Assembly (NCBI RefSeq): GCF_021728395.1
Contig: NZ_JAKKCM010000003.1
Span: 310,001 to 374,000, forward strand
Origin: Vibrio sp. J1-1
GTDB lineage: Bacteria; Pseudomonadota; Gammaproteobacteria; Enterobacterales; Vibrionaceae
DNA length: 64,000 bases
Direction of reading: 5' to 3'
Shown here: positions 8,352 through 16,952 of the stretch, in pieces
How positions within the stretch are numbered: the stretch's first letter is position 1
Layout of the letters: each line of letters begins with the position of its first letter
Position numbers and translations under genes: made by a program
The notes under the pieces: generated by a model
Databases searched by the model: none
Seen by the model: the letters and a program-made list of their open reading frames with translations, nothing else
What the model was told of the DNA's origin: nothing

Positions 8352-10034
8352 ATGCTTGCCAATATTAAAAAAACAGCACTAGCAACAGCAATAATTGCTA
8401 CAGCTACTACAGGTTTTGCATCGGTAGCAACTGCGGCAGAACGCAGTGAACTGACTATCCACCCTAAAGAGTTTACAACGTTTGTCCGTAACTTTAACCC
8501 TTTCTTGGGTGCAACTAACCTGCACACAACAACCGACTTTATCTACGAGCCTCTTGTTGTTTTCAACGAAATGCACGGTAACACACCAGTATTTCGTCTA
8601 GCAGAAAACTTCCAAATGGCTGACGACCTAATGAGCGTGACTTTCGATATTCGTAAGGGCGTGAAATGGTCTGATGGTCTGGCGTTCACTGCTGATGATG
8701 TAGTTTACTCTTTCAACCTAGTAAAAGAGAAACCTGAACTAGACCAATCAGGTATCAACTCTTGGGTTACTAGCGTAGAGAAATTGAATGACTACCAAGT
8801 TAAGTTCCGCCTAACAGAAGCAAACTCAAACGTTCCTTACGAAATTGTTAAAGTACCTGTAGTACCTAAGCATGTATGGAGCAAAGTGAAAGATCCATCA
8901 ACGTTCACGAATGAAACCCCTGTAGGTACTGGCCCATTTACCGAAGTTGATACTTTCACGCCTCAGCTTTACATCCAGTGTCAAAACCCGAACTACTGGG
9001 ATGCTGATAACTTAGAGGTTGATTGTTTACGTGTACCGCAAATCGCGAACAACGACCAATTCCTGGGCAAAATCGTAAACAGTGAAATGGACTGGACTTC
9101 TTCTTTCGTACCAGACATCGATCGTACATACGCAGCAGCTAGCCCTAGCCACCACTACTGGTATCCGCCATCAGGTACACAAGCGTTCGTAGTGAACTTC
9201 AAAAACCCAGATGCGGCGAAGAGCGAAGCACTGACCAACGTCGACTTCCGTCGTGCGTTCTCTATGGCACTTGACCGTCAAACTATCATTGACATCGCTT
9301 TCTACGGTGGTGGTACGGTGAATGACTTTGCTTCAGGTCTAGGCTACGCATTCGAAGCTTGGTCTGACGAAGCAACCCACAACAAATACAAAGGCTACAA
9401 CACGTACAATGTTGAAGGTTCTAAAGAACTTCTAGCTAAAGCTGGCTTTAAAGATGTAAACAAAGATGGCTTTGTAGACACACCATCAGGTAAGTCTTTT
9501 GAGCTTCTGATTCAATCTCCAAATGGTTGGACAGACTTTAACAACACAGTACAACTGGCTGTTGAGCAACTAGCAGAAGTTGGCATCAAAGCACGTGCTC
9601 GTACTCCAGACTTCTCGGTATACAACCAAGCGATGCTTGAAGGTACTTACGACGTAGCATACACAAACTACTTCCACGGTGCCGATCCACACCTATACTG
9701 GAACAGCTCTTATAACTCAGAGCTACAGTCTGGCGACGGTATGCCTCGTTTCGCGATGCACTTCTACAAAAACGAAGATCTAGACAAACTACTTAACAGC
9801 TTCTACAAAACGGCTGATAAGCAAGAACAGCTAGAAATCGCACATGGTATCCAAAAAATCATCGCGAAAGATCAAGTAACTATCCCTGTGTTGTCTGGTG
9901 CTTACATGTACCAATACAACACCAAACGCTTCACTGGTTGGTGGAACGAAGAAAATCCTAAGGGCCGTCCAAACATTTGGGCTGGTATCCCTGAGCGTCT
10001 ACTTCACGTACTGGACCTAAAACCAGTTAAATAA
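8352..10034 (+). CDS. cbp: Periplasmic chitin-oligosaccharide-binding protein CBP (SBP family 5)
   Basis: CBP binds chitin oligosaccharides and delivers them to the ABC transporter encoded just downstream. In V. cholerae it also represses ChiS when unliganded. The 560-residue protein begins with a Sec signal peptide (basic MLANIKK, hydrophobic Ala/Thr-rich core, cleavage near VATAA-ER at about 29). The rest is a dipeptide/oligopeptide-type family 5 binding protein, with the early motif WSDGLAFTADDVVYSF. The start is well supported by AAGGA eight bases upstream. Codon use is strongly biased, as for a highly expressed gene. The stop is followed by two hairpins that could stabilise cbp mRNA relative to the rest of the operon. 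Confidence 0.93.
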   Translation: MLANIKKTALATAIIATATTGFASVATAAERSELTIHPKEFTTFVRNFNPFLGATNLHTTTDFIYEPLVVFNEMHGNTPVFRLAENFQMADDLMSVTFDIRKGVKWSDGLAFTADDVVYSFNLVKEKPELDQSGINSWVTSVEKLNDYQVKFRLTEANSNVPYEIVKVPVVPKHVWSKVKDPSTFTNETPVGTGPFTEVDTFTPQLYIQCQNPNYWDADNLEVDCLRVPQIANNDQFLGKIVNSEMDWTSSFVPDIDRTYAAASPSHHYWYPPSGTQAFVVNFKNPDAAKSEALTNVDFRRAFSMALDRQTIIDIAFYGGGTVNDFASGLGYAFEAWSDEATHNKYKGYNTYNVEGSKELLAKAGFKDVNKDGFVDTPSGKSFELLIQSPNGWTDFNNTVQLAVEQLAEVGIKARARTPDFSVYNQAMLEGTYDVAYTNYFHGADPHLYWNSSYNSELQSGDGMPRFAMHFYKNEDLDKLLNSFYKTADKQEQLEIAHGIQKIIAKDQVTIPVLSGAYMYQYNTKRFTGWWNEENPKGRPNIWAGIPERLLHVLDLKPVK

Positions 10035-10051
10035 GTAGAAGTTCATTTCTA

Positions 10052-10129
10052 GCGGCATACACCTGTATGCCGCCTATAAAAATCCCCTCATTACGGAACC
10101 AATTTATGGCGCTCGTCGTCAGGGGATTT
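10052..10129 (+). other. Two intergenic mRNA hairpins between cbp and the first permease
   Basis: The first stem is perfect: GCGGCATAC/GTATGCCGC (10052-10060 with 10065-10073). The second pairs AAATCCCCT (10080-10088) with AGGGGATTT (10121-10129) around a 32-nt loop. Neither has a clean T-tract. They are best read as processing/stabilising structures or partial attenuators that would give more CBP than permease. Confidence 0.5.
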
Positions 10130-10204
10130 CTCGCTCTAAATTTCGCTAGGAGCGACCTGTAACCAGAAACAGAAAAAAATATCTGGGTGAGTAAGGTGTA
10201 AGTT

Positions 10205-11191
10205 ATGGGTTATTTTTTAAGACGTTTGTCGTTCTATCTTGTCGCGCTCTTAGTTGCAGCGACGTTAAACTTTATTATTCCGAGAGCAATGCCTGGTGAC
10301 CCAGTTACCATGATGTTTGCTAACGCTTCAGTACAGGTAACGCCAGAACGAATCGCAGCGATGAAAGAACTGCTAGGTTTTGTTGATGGTCCTATTTATA
10401 TCCAATACCTGTCATACATCAAAAACATTCTGAGCTGGGAGCTCGGTACTTCAATTCAGTTCTACCCACTTTCAGTCAACTCTTTGCTTGGTAGTGCCTT
10501 TGGTTGGTCACTTTTCTTAGCCGGTACTGCGGTTGTACTTTCGTTTTCTATCGCATCTGTGCTAGGCATTTTTGCAGCATGGAAACGTGGCAGCAAATAC
10601 GATGCGTTTGTTACGCCGGGTACTCTTATTATTCAAGCTATTCCGCAAATGGTTATCGCAATGCTAGCACTATTTACCTTTGCGATTGGCTTGAAGTGGT
10701 TCCCATCTGGTTACGCGTACACTCCAGGTACCATTCCGGACTGGACAAACTGGGAATTCATTAAGAATGTCGGTTACCACGCAATACTTCCTCTATTCTG
10801 TGCAACCATCGTTCAAATTGGTGGCTTCCTCGTCAACATGCGTAACAACATGATCAACCTGTTGGCTGAAGACTACATCACAATGGCTAAGGGTAAGGGA
10901 TTAAGTGAAAACCGTGTGGTATTCAATTACGCAGCACGTAACGCGTTACTTCCAAGCGTAACGGCACTTTCGATGTCTTTGGGTATGGCGATCGGTGGTC
11001 AGCTAATCATCGAAATGATCTTCAACTATCCAGGCTTAGGCACCGTCCTACTGAATGCGATCCACGCTCGTGACTACCAAGTACTTCAAGGTCAGTTAAT
11101 TATCATGACGATGTTCATGCTTTGCTTCAACCTGATGGCTGACATGCTGTACATGATTCTAGATCCTCGCTTACGTACCGGAGGCAAATAA
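10205..11191 (+). CDS. Chitin-oligosaccharide ABC transporter permease 1 (DppB type)
   Basis: A 328-residue inner-membrane permease of the oligopeptide/dipeptide class (binding-protein-dependent transport, about six helices). It pairs with the second permease to form the channel for (GlcNAc)n uptake. The N-terminal GYFLRRLSFYLVALLVAATLNF helix and the PGDPVTMMF motif are typical of DppB/OppB. The EAA coupling loop is near EDYITMAKGKGLSENRVVFNYAARNALLP. The ORF starts with ATG after GTAAGGTGT. It is second in the chb operon, and the stop is two bases before the next start. Confidence 0.9.
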   Translation: MGYFLRRLSFYLVALLVAATLNFIIPRAMPGDPVTMMFANASVQVTPERIAAMKELLGFVDGPIYIQYLSYIKNILSWELGTSIQFYPLSVNSLLGSAFGWSLFLAGTAVVLSFSIASVLGIFAAWKRGSKYDAFVTPGTLIIQAIPQMVIAMLALFTFAIGLKWFPSGYAYTPGTIPDWTNWEFIKNVGYHAILPLFCATIVQIGGFLVNMRNNMINLLAEDYITMAKGKGLSENRVVFNYAARNALLPSVTALSMSLGMAIGGQLIIEMIFNYPGLGTVLLNAIHARDYQVLQGQLIIMTMFMLCFNLMADMLYMILDPRLRTGGK

Positions 11192-11193
11192 TC

Positions 11194-12219
11194 ATGAAAG
11201 AACTCTTTAAACTTATTTTAGGTAACTCATTCGCACGTATTGGCCTTGGCATCGTTACCCTATTCATTTTCGTCGCTATCGCAGCACCTTTAATTACTAA
11301 GCATGCGCCAGACAAACGCACAGGCAACCCACATGAATACCCTGGATTTGTTGTAAAGCAGGCACAGAGCAACCCTGATGGCTGGGTTGCAAATAATCTA
11401 GCAGATGACCGTCGTACCCTGCTTATGTCGAAAAAGGCTGACCATGTCTTAGGCACCAGCCGTATGGGTCGCGATATCTGGTCACAAGTTGCTTACGGTG
11501 CTCGCGTATCACTCGGTGTGGGCTTCGGCGCGGGAATTATTGTCTGCTTCTTAGCTACGGTTATCGGGATCTCTGCTGGGTACTTTGGCGGCAAAGTCGA
11601 TGATGTTTTAAGTGCAGCCATGAACATCATGCTGGTGATTCCTCAATACCCATTGCTGTTCGTTCTCGCTGCCTTTATCGGTGAAGCAGGCCCACTCACC
11701 ATAGCCTTAATTATCGCAGGAACTTCCTGGGCATGGGGGGCGCGTGTTGTCCGTTCACAAACTATGGCTCTACGCGAAAAAGAATTCGTTAAAGCAGCAG
11801 AAGTTCTGGGTGAGTCTTCATTCCGAATTATCTTTGTTGAGATTTTGCCAAACCTAATTCCTATCGTAGGTGCAAGCTTTATCGGTTCCGTCATGCTGGC
11901 CATTAACACAGAAGCCGTTATCTCATTCTTGGGATTAGGCGATGCAAACACCATCAGCTGGGGCATCATGCTTTACAACGTTCAAACCTCGTCAGCCATG
12001 CTGATCGGTGCATGGTGGGAAGTATTAGCACCTTGTATTGCTTTGACTGTACTAGTGACTGGCCTTGCTCTACTGAACTTTGCGGTCGACGAGATTGCTA
12101 ACCCTCAGCTTCGCTCTCACAAAGGTATGAAACGCTGGAAGAAACTAGCAGCAAAAGACAAGAAAGAGCGTGAGCCTGAATTGGCACCACAAAATGCACT
12201 ATGGAGCGGAGATAAATAA
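11194..12219 (+). CDS. Chitin-oligosaccharide ABC transporter permease 2 (DppC type)
   Basis: A 341-residue partner permease of the DppC/OppC class with an N-terminal helix at about 12-35. A long periplasmic insert follows, leading into LGTSRMGRDIWSQVAYGARVSL, the family signature. The EAA loop is REKEFVKAAEVLGESSFRII. The C-terminus is basic and cytoplasmic (HKGMKRWKKLAAKDKKERE). The two-base gaps on both sides indicate translational coupling with permease 1 and ATPase 1. Confidence 0.9.
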   Translation: MKELFKLILGNSFARIGLGIVTLFIFVAIAAPLITKHAPDKRTGNPHEYPGFVVKQAQSNPDGWVANNLADDRRTLLMSKKADHVLGTSRMGRDIWSQVAYGARVSLGVGFGAGIIVCFLATVIGISAGYFGGKVDDVLSAAMNIMLVIPQYPLLFVLAAFIGEAGPLTIALIIAGTSWAWGARVVRSQTMALREKEFVKAAEVLGESSFRIIFVEILPNLIPIVGASFIGSVMLAINTEAVISFLGLGDANTISWGIMLYNVQTSSAMLIGAWWEVLAPCIALTVLVTGLALLNFAVDEIANPQLRSHKGMKRWKKLAAKDKKEREPELAPQNALWSGDK

Positions 12220-12221
12220 TC

Positions 12222-13205
12222 ATGACTGCACCACTAATTTCTATCCGTAACCTATGCGTAGATTACATTACAGATGCGGGCGACGTCCGTGCTTGTAATA
12301 ACGTCAGCTTTGACATTGCACCAGGCGAAGTTTTTGGTCTGGCCGGAGAATCTGGCTGTGGTAAATCAACCGTTGCTTTCTCGCTAATGCGTCTACATAA
12401 GCCGCCAGCATTCATCTCCGGAGGCGAAGTCATCTTCAATGGTGAAAACATCCTTCAATACAGTGATAGCCGCATGCAATCATTCCGCTGGAGTGAAATG
12501 TCAATGGTGTTTCAAAGCGCGATGAATGCACTGAACCCTGTTCTGACAATGGAAGAGCAGTTCTGCGATGTCATTATGCGCCATACCAACCTGACCCGTG
12601 AACAAGCAAAAAAACGCGCAGAAGGTTTACTGGAAATCGTCGATATTCACCCTAGCCGACTGAGTGACTTCCCTCACCAGTTTTCTGGTGGCATGCGTCA
12701 ACGCTTGGTGATTGCTATCGCTTTGGCTCTGAATCCGAAAATGATCATCATGGATGAACCAACAACCGCACTTGATGTGGTGGTTCAACGTGAAATATTG
12801 CAAAAAATTTACGCTCTTAAAGAAGAGTTTGGCTTCTCAATTCTGTTTATTACCCACGACTTATCGTTGATGGTTGAGTTTTCCGATCGCATCGGAATCA
12901 TGTACTCAGGTGAACTGATTGAAGTCGCACCTTCAAAGCAAATTTTGGAAAGTCCTTACCACCCATACACGAAAGGTTTGGGTAGCTCTTTCCCTCCACT
13001 AACAGGTCCAAAGACCAAACTGACGGGTATCCCGGGAAACCCTTTGAACTTGCTTGAAATACCGCAAGGTTGTCGTTTTCAGGCTCGCTGTGACCGTGTC
13101 CACGAAGCTTGCACGAAAATACCAACGCAGTTGCGTCAGATAGAGCCAAGTCGTTTCTCAAACTGCCACTTGTACGGCGAAACCATTGCTCAGGCTAAGG
13201 TTTAA
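12222..13205 (+). CDS. Chitin-oligosaccharide ABC transporter ATPase 1 (DppD type)
   Basis: A 327-residue nucleotide-binding subunit that powers oligosaccharide import. It has Walker A GESGCGKST (about 44-52), Q-loop VFQSAMNALNP, signature FSGGMRQR, Walker B MIIMDEPTTALD and H-loop THDLSLM. The C-terminal oligopeptide-ATPase extension carries the four-cysteine cluster CRFQARCDRVHEAC...C typical of DppD/OppD proteins, some of which bind iron-sulphur. It is in the operon with both permeases. Confidence 0.92.
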   Translation: MTAPLISIRNLCVDYITDAGDVRACNNVSFDIAPGEVFGLAGESGCGKSTVAFSLMRLHKPPAFISGGEVIFNGENILQYSDSRMQSFRWSEMSMVFQSAMNALNPVLTMEEQFCDVIMRHTNLTREQAKKRAEGLLEIVDIHPSRLSDFPHQFSGGMRQRLVIAIALALNPKMIIMDEPTTALDVVVQREILQKIYALKEEFGFSILFITHDLSLMVEFSDRIGIMYSGELIEVAPSKQILESPYHPYTKGLGSSFPPLTGPKTKLTGIPGNPLNLLEIPQGCRFQARCDRVHEACTKIPTQLRQIEPSRFSNCHLYGETIAQAKV

Positions 13206-13253
13206 CACCCCGAAATCACGTTAGCTACGAACAAAATTACACTGGAGAGAATT

Positions 13254-14249
13254 ATGAGCAAACAACTCGGCGAGTTGCTGATTGAGGGTAAAAATGTCGT
13301 TAAGGACTTCCCGCTAAATAGCAATTCTATCAAGCAGTCCAAGATGCGTGCGATTAACGACGTATCATTCAAAATGTATAAAAGCCGCGGTTTGTCTGTT
13401 GTAGGTGAATCTGGTTCAGGTAAATCTACAACCGCAAAAATGATTGCGAAAATGTATGCCCCTTCGGAAGGCGTCATTGAATACAAAGGACGTGATATTC
13501 AAGACATTCAATCAAGACATGATTTAATGTCTTACCGAGAAGGAGTACAAATGGTATGGCAAGACCCGTTTGGCTCACTCAACCCGACACACAACATTTT
13601 CCACCACATTGCACGACCACTGCTTATTCATAAAAAGGTGCCACCGAGCAATAAGAAAGAACTCGAAGAACGCGTATATGACTTACTGGAACAAGTGGGT
13701 CTTATTCCGCCTAAAGAGACCGCGCAGAAGTTCCCCCACCAGCTTTCCGGTGGTCAGCGTCAGCGTGTAAACCTAGCGCGTAACATCGCTGTTGGTGCTG
13801 AAGTCGTATTAGCAGACGAACCAACCTCAATGTTAGATGTATCGATTCGAGCTGGTGTTCTTAACCTGATGGAAGAGATGAAGTTCGAGAAACAAATGTC
13901 TCTGCTTTACATCACCCACGATATCGCAACAGCGCGCTACATCGCTGAAGATTTAGCAGTGATGTACGTCGGCCACATGGTGGAATGGGGAGACACAGAA
14001 GAAATCATTCATGATCCTCAACACCCATACACCCAATTGTTGGTTTCTGCAGTACCCGATCCATCTAAATCAATTCACGAGAAACTCAAAGGAAACAAAG
14101 GAGAAATCCCACTCTGGACGCCAGAATCAGTCGGTTGTCCATTTTCGGGACGCTGTGTGCACGCAACAGATAAATGTCGCCAACAATTACCAGGCGTTAC
14201 CCAACTATCTGAAAACCACTTTGTCCGTTGTTACTTATTTGAAGACTAG
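13254..14249 (+). CDS. Chitin-oligosaccharide ABC transporter ATPase 2 (DppF type)
   Basis: The second 331-residue nucleotide-binding subunit of the heterodimeric ATPase pair. It has Walker A GESGSGKST, signature LSGGQRQR, Walker B VVLADEPTSMLD and H-loop THDIATA. The C-terminal CPFSGRC...C cysteine cluster is present. It starts after GGAGAG, 48 bases behind ATPase 1. It ends before a GGGCCAG/CTGGCCC hairpin that separates transport genes from enzyme genes. Confidence 0.92.
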   Translation: MSKQLGELLIEGKNVVKDFPLNSNSIKQSKMRAINDVSFKMYKSRGLSVVGESGSGKSTTAKMIAKMYAPSEGVIEYKGRDIQDIQSRHDLMSYREGVQMVWQDPFGSLNPTHNIFHHIARPLLIHKKVPPSNKKELEERVYDLLEQVGLIPPKETAQKFPHQLSGGQRQRVNLARNIAVGAEVVLADEPTSMLDVSIRAGVLNLMEEMKFEKQMSLLYITHDIATARYIAEDLAVMYVGHMVEWGDTEEIIHDPQHPYTQLLVSAVPDPSKSIHEKLKGNKGEIPLWTPESVGCPFSGRCVHATDKCRQQLPGVTQLSENHFVRCYLFED

Positions 14250-14258
14250 GCATAACTA

Positions 14259-14278
14259 GGGCCAGATAAAGCTGGCCC
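14259..14278 (+). other. Intra-operon hairpin between transport and enzyme genes
   Basis: The stem GGGCCAG/CTGGCCC (14259-14265 with 14272-14278) is followed by ATTTCCATTTTTATT. The T-run is broken by CC and A, so partial termination or mRNA processing is more likely than a hard stop. Confidence 0.4.
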
Positions 14279-14311
14279 ATTTCCATTTTTATTGTTTCGC
14301 GGAGACATTAA

Positions 14312-16048
14312 ATGCTGCTACTGACTAATCACATTGGTTATGAGCGTCTGGGGCCGAAAAAAGCGGTGATACAGACAGAACAATCACACTTGTCTTCTGA
14401 TACTGCCACACTGGTGTGTGCCAAAAGCGAGCAAATCGTTGCTACCTTTTCGGTAAAAGAGCAAGGGAAAGTAGCGAATTGGCATCAGGGGTATTTTTAT
14501 CTTATCGACTTTTCGTCCTTTGAGATTCCCGGCCACTATTACCTTCGCTTTGATAACGTATGTTCTTCTCAGCTAGAAATTGCTGAACATATCCTTCTGG
14601 ATCGCACACTATCCGACGTTATCCATTACTTTAAATCTCAGCGTTGCGGCGGCATTTTCGATCATGCCGATCGTCAGGCTACGCTATTGAACTCCGAACA
14701 GACGGCCGATGTCCATGGCGGTTGGTACGATGCGTCTGGTGACGTAAGCAAATATCTGAGTCACCTTTCGTACGCAAACTACCTTAATCCTCAACAAACC
14801 CCAATGGTGGTTTGGAACATGCTGAAAGGACTTTCTCTGCTCCAAACTAGCGAAAGTATTGCCGCATTCACTCGCACGCGCCTTATTGAAGAAGCATTAT
14901 TTGGTGCAGACTTCCTTGTTCGCATGCAAAACGAGAAAGGCTTCTTTTACATGACGGTATTTGATAAATGGAGCAAAGATACCGCCCAGCGGGAGATTTG
15001 TGCTTTCGAAACTCAACTTGGTCACAAGTTCGAGGATTATCAAGCGGGGTTCAGACAAGGTGGCGGCGTGGCGATTGCAGCTCTTGCCACTGCATCTCGT
15101 TTAGATATTCATGGAGAATTCGATCAACAGCAATACCTTAATACTGCAGAGAATGGTTACTGGCACTTAAAAGAGCATAACGAACAATATCTCAATGATG
15201 GTGAAGAGAATATCATCGACGAGTACTGTGCTCTGCTTGCCAGTGTTGAACTGTTTAAAACCACCAAAGAAAGCCGTTACTTGAACGAAAGTCGTTTGTG
15301 GGCTTCACGTCTGGCTGGACGTCAAATGAGTGATGATAAATTCAATCACTATTGGTCAGCCAACCAAGATGGTAGCCGCCCTTACTTCCATGCATCGGAA
15401 GCTGGATTGCCAGTTATTGCGCTGTGTGAATACCTATCTATAGAAGACAACTCCGAGTTGGCAGCGTCCATTAAACAGTCTGTCAATCTGGCATGCGAAT
15501 TTGAATTGGGAATCACCAATAGTGTCGCCAACCCATTTGGCTATCCTCGTCAATATGTCAAAGGCGTTGAAGAAGAGAAACGTGATGCATTCTTTGTCGC
15601 CCACAACAACGAATCTGGCTATTGGTGGCAAGGAGAGAATGCACGCTTGGGTTCATTAGCAACGATGGCATACCTTGCCCAACCTTATATCGAATCCCAG
15701 GAAATACAACAACAGCTGATATGTCTCGGGCAAGATGCACTCAACTGGATCGTAGGTTTGAATCCATACGACATGTGCATGCTCGATGGCCATGGGCGAA
15801 ACAACCCAGACTACCTCCCTCAGTATGGGTTCTTTAACGCAAAAGGCGGGATCTGCAATGGCATCACTGGCGGTTTTGAAGACGAAGATGACATCGCCTT
15901 TAATCCACCAGCACAAAAAGACGACACCCTACAAAACTGGCGTTGGGGTGAACAATGGATCCCACATGGCGCATGGTACTTACTCGCTATCATGAGCCAA
16001 GCTCACCATCTATCACATATGGCGAAAGCCAAAGAAGTTACGGAGTAA
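14312..16048 (+). CDS. Cytosolic glycoside hydrolase family 9, probable exo-beta-D-glucosaminidase
   Basis: The 578-residue protein has an N-terminal Ig-like CelD_N domain (about 1-95) and a GH9 (alpha/alpha)6 barrel. Catalytic signatures are GGWYDASGDVSKY (aspartate pair) and HNNESGYWWQGENARLG (acid glutamate). Family membership suggested endoglucanase, and such genes are often so labelled. However, the homologue of Photobacterium profundum in this operon was shown to be an exo-beta-D-glucosaminidase, and the protein has no signal peptide. A role in trimming glucosamine from imported, partly deacetylated oligosaccharides therefore fits best. It is followed within five bases by the glucosamine kinase. 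Confidence 0.82.
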   Translation: MLLLTNHIGYERLGPKKAVIQTEQSHLSSDTATLVCAKSEQIVATFSVKEQGKVANWHQGYFYLIDFSSFEIPGHYYLRFDNVCSSQLEIAEHILLDRTLSDVIHYFKSQRCGGIFDHADRQATLLNSEQTADVHGGWYDASGDVSKYLSHLSYANYLNPQQTPMVVWNMLKGLSLLQTSESIAAFTRTRLIEEALFGADFLVRMQNEKGFFYMTVFDKWSKDTAQREICAFETQLGHKFEDYQAGFRQGGGVAIAALATASRLDIHGEFDQQQYLNTAENGYWHLKEHNEQYLNDGEENIIDEYCALLASVELFKTTKESRYLNESRLWASRLAGRQMSDDKFNHYWSANQDGSRPYFHASEAGLPVIALCEYLSIEDNSELAASIKQSVNLACEFELGITNSVANPFGYPRQYVKGVEEEKRDAFFVAHNNESGYWWQGENARLGSLATMAYLAQPYIESQEIQQQLICLGQDALNWIVGLNPYDMCMLDGHGRNNPDYLPQYGFFNAKGGICNGITGGFEDEDDIAFNPPAQKDDTLQNWRWGEQWIPHGAWYLLAIMSQAHHLSHMAKAKEVTE

Positions 16049-16053
16049 TCACC

Positions 16054-16944
16054 ATGGCTATATATTTTGTCGGTATTGACGGTGGCGGTACTTCTTGCCG
16101 CGCCCGCATTAAAGATGCCGAGGGTAATTTTCTTGGTGAAGCGAAAACCGGCAGCGCCAACATCATGCTTGGCGCTGAAGTTGCGATGGCTTCTGTCATA
16201 GAGTCAATTACATTAGCAGCTAAGCAAAGCGGATTATCTCAGCAAGACTTTTCATCTATGCATGTTGGGCTAGCACTAGCAGGGGCTGAACACAAAGCGT
16301 CTTGGAATGCTTTTATGTCTCTCTCCCACCCTTTTGCCAGCATGACATTAAACACAGATGCCTATGGTGCCTGTATCGGCGCACATAATGGGCAAGACGG
16401 TGCCATCATGATTGCTGGTACTGGATCTTGTGGCATCTACCTCAAAGGGTTGGAACAGCATGTTGTCGGGGGTCGAGAGTTTCCGATCTCAGATCAAGGT
16501 AGTGGTGCTGTCATGGGGCTGCGCTTAATTCAGCAGGTCTTACTGGCGGAAGATGATATCCGAGAGAAAACACCGCTTGCCCAGCACGTTATGGCGCACT
16601 TCGAAAACAACGTAGACAATGTCGTGGCTTGGTCAAAACAAGCACTACCTCGTGATTACGGTCAGTTTTCTCCGGCTATTTTCCAGCATGCACAACAAGG
16701 CGATACGCTCGCTATTGAAATGTTAAAACAGACTGCTGCGGATATAGAAATGTTTCTCATGGCACTTAACAGGCGTGGAGCGACCCGTATTTGTTTAATG
16801 GGAGGCATTGCTGAACGCATTCTCCAATGGCTATCTCCGCCCGTTCAAAAATGGATCGTTGAACCTCAATTTGATGCGATTGAAGGCGCCATTATGTTTG
16901 CTGGAAAGCCTGAACATAACCTTTACTCGCTATCGGTAGAATAG
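16054..16944 (+). CDS. gspK: ATP-dependent glucosamine kinase (BadF/BadG/BcrA/BcrD family)
   Basis: GspK phosphorylates free glucosamine to glucosamine-6-phosphate, and the V. cholerae homologue is specific for GlcN. The 296-residue protein has the ASKHA phosphate-1 motif VGIDGGGTSCRARI, the catalytic-region motif NTDAYGACIGAH and phosphate-2 IAGTGSCG. I place the start at ATG 16054 because homology begins MAIYFVGIDGGG. A longer frame opening at 15955 would overlap the GH9 gene by 94 bases. It receives glucosamine from the GH9 enzyme upstream, and the two are probably translationally coupled. Confidence 0.92.
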   Translation: MAIYFVGIDGGGTSCRARIKDAEGNFLGEAKTGSANIMLGAEVAMASVIESITLAAKQSGLSQQDFSSMHVGLALAGAEHKASWNAFMSLSHPFASMTLNTDAYGACIGAHNGQDGAIMIAGTGSCGIYLKGLEQHVVGGREFPISDQGSGAVMGLRLIQQVLLAEDDIREKTPLAQHVMAHFENNVDNVVAWSKQALPRDYGQFSPAIFQHAQQGDTLAIEMLKQTAADIEMFLMALNRRGATRICLMGGIAERILQWLSPPVQKWIVEPQFDAIEGAIMFAGKPEHNLYSLSVE

Positions 16945-16952
16945 GAGGAGAT

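Noticed and set aside
15955-16053. Upstream extension of gspK overlapping the GH9 gene
   Set aside because: The kinase homology begins at ATG 16054, and the extra 33 residues are an out-of-frame reading of the GH9 C-terminus.
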